Shown here: positions 63,832-64,000 of the stretch, one piece after another
Position numbering within the stretch: position 1 is the stretch's first letter
Layout of the letters: every line of letters begins with the position of its first letter
Assembly (NCBI GenBank): GCA_037444305.1
Contig: JBBIMP010000012.1
Span: 1-64,000, forward strand
Reading direction: 5' to 3'
From: JBBIMP01 sp037444305
GTDB lineage: Bacteria; Acidobacteriota; UBA6911
DNA: 64,000 nt
The notes under the pieces: generated by a model
The model's input: only the letters and a program-made list of their open reading frames with translations
What the model was told of the DNA's origin: nothing
Database searches by the model: none
Position numbers and translations under genes: made by a program

Positions 63832-64000
63832 ACTTTTTTTGATTGAAATTTGCCTCTCGGACATTAAGATTACGCTATCAGCAGGAAACAAAGAGCTTGC
63901 TCGCCATGACCTGTCCAATAGACGCCAACCCGATGGACTGATGCCCGCGCGACTTATGTGACACCCATGATTTACTTCCGTTCGAGGCAGTGCCGATGAA

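Noticed and set aside
63832..64000. T-run after the CDF gene as an intrinsic terminator
   Set aside because: No stable stem precedes the T-run, and no gene is recognised in the last 170 bases.

Overview
The window is GC-rich, densely coded and bacterial. Gene content points to Acidobacteriota, by inference only (no marker search was possible). The pointers are a Kgd-type 2-oxoglutarate dehydrogenase with E2 fused ahead of E1, tandem HlyD adaptors feeding a MacB/FtsX permease, Tat-exported Gfo/Idh plus DUF1080 glycoside proteins, a secreted protein with an NSPWA motif, and zinc ribbons added to many proteins. A run of exactly 100 N at 27111-27210 shows that this is a scaffold with a gap of unknown size.

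Layout. 1-5.9 kb: tRNA-Lys end, a Tat-exported oxidoreductase and a HEAT/double-DUF1080 protein that look like a 3-keto-glycoside pair, then dodecin. 5.9-14.2 kb: ArsA-type ATPase, cytochrome c, tRNA-Glu, a Tat/lipobox radical SAM protein, a MacB-like ABC pair, a DUF4332 protein and MscL. 14.2-20.7 kb: a lipoprotein, a gutted kgd gene, homoserine dehydrogenase, a TerB-like protein and a sodium/solute symporter. 21-31 kb: an acetyl-CoA synthetase-like enzyme, secreted proteins and three HlyD adaptors plus an FtsX permease around the gap. 30.8-35 kb: a broken PEP-utilising gene and a frameshifted gdhA. 35.2-45.7 kb: a histidine kinase and NtrC-type regulator, a near-consensus sigma-54 promoter, and an operon for a Cys-rich small protein, a NuoE-like subunit, a NuoF::GltD fusion, a NuoG-N-like ferredoxin and an FMN glutamate-synthase-like subunit. 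46-54.7 kb: Smr, A-type Fe-S carrier, FolB, MerR, NuoB, NuoD, radical SAM/SPASM, Map, methyltransferase, a Fur-ferritin fusion and NuoI. 55.7-63.8 kb: the housekeeping cluster yicC-gmk-rpoZ-coaBC-era-udg-priA and a CDF metal exporter.

Two things stand out. First, the sigma-54-controlled NuoE / NuoF::GltD / ferredoxin / GltB-like operon looks like a soluble multi-flavin, multi-FeS oxidoreductase, possibly an electron-bifurcating glutamate-synthase-like complex. It has no hydrogenase H-cluster, no glutaminase domain and no recognisable GltB 3Fe-4S motif. I cannot say from sequence alone whether it is already described.

Second, the window is rich in broken genes whose two ends survive while the middle is gone (kgd, a DUF481 gene, the PEP-utilising gene), in C-terminal stubs (PAP2, an outer-membrane barrel), and in small indels (gdhA, PEP gene). 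Two of the damaged genes (kgd, gdhA) and the new GltB-like operon all sit at the 2-oxoglutarate/glutamate node. The damage may be real gene decay or an assembly or consensus artefact; raw reads would decide.
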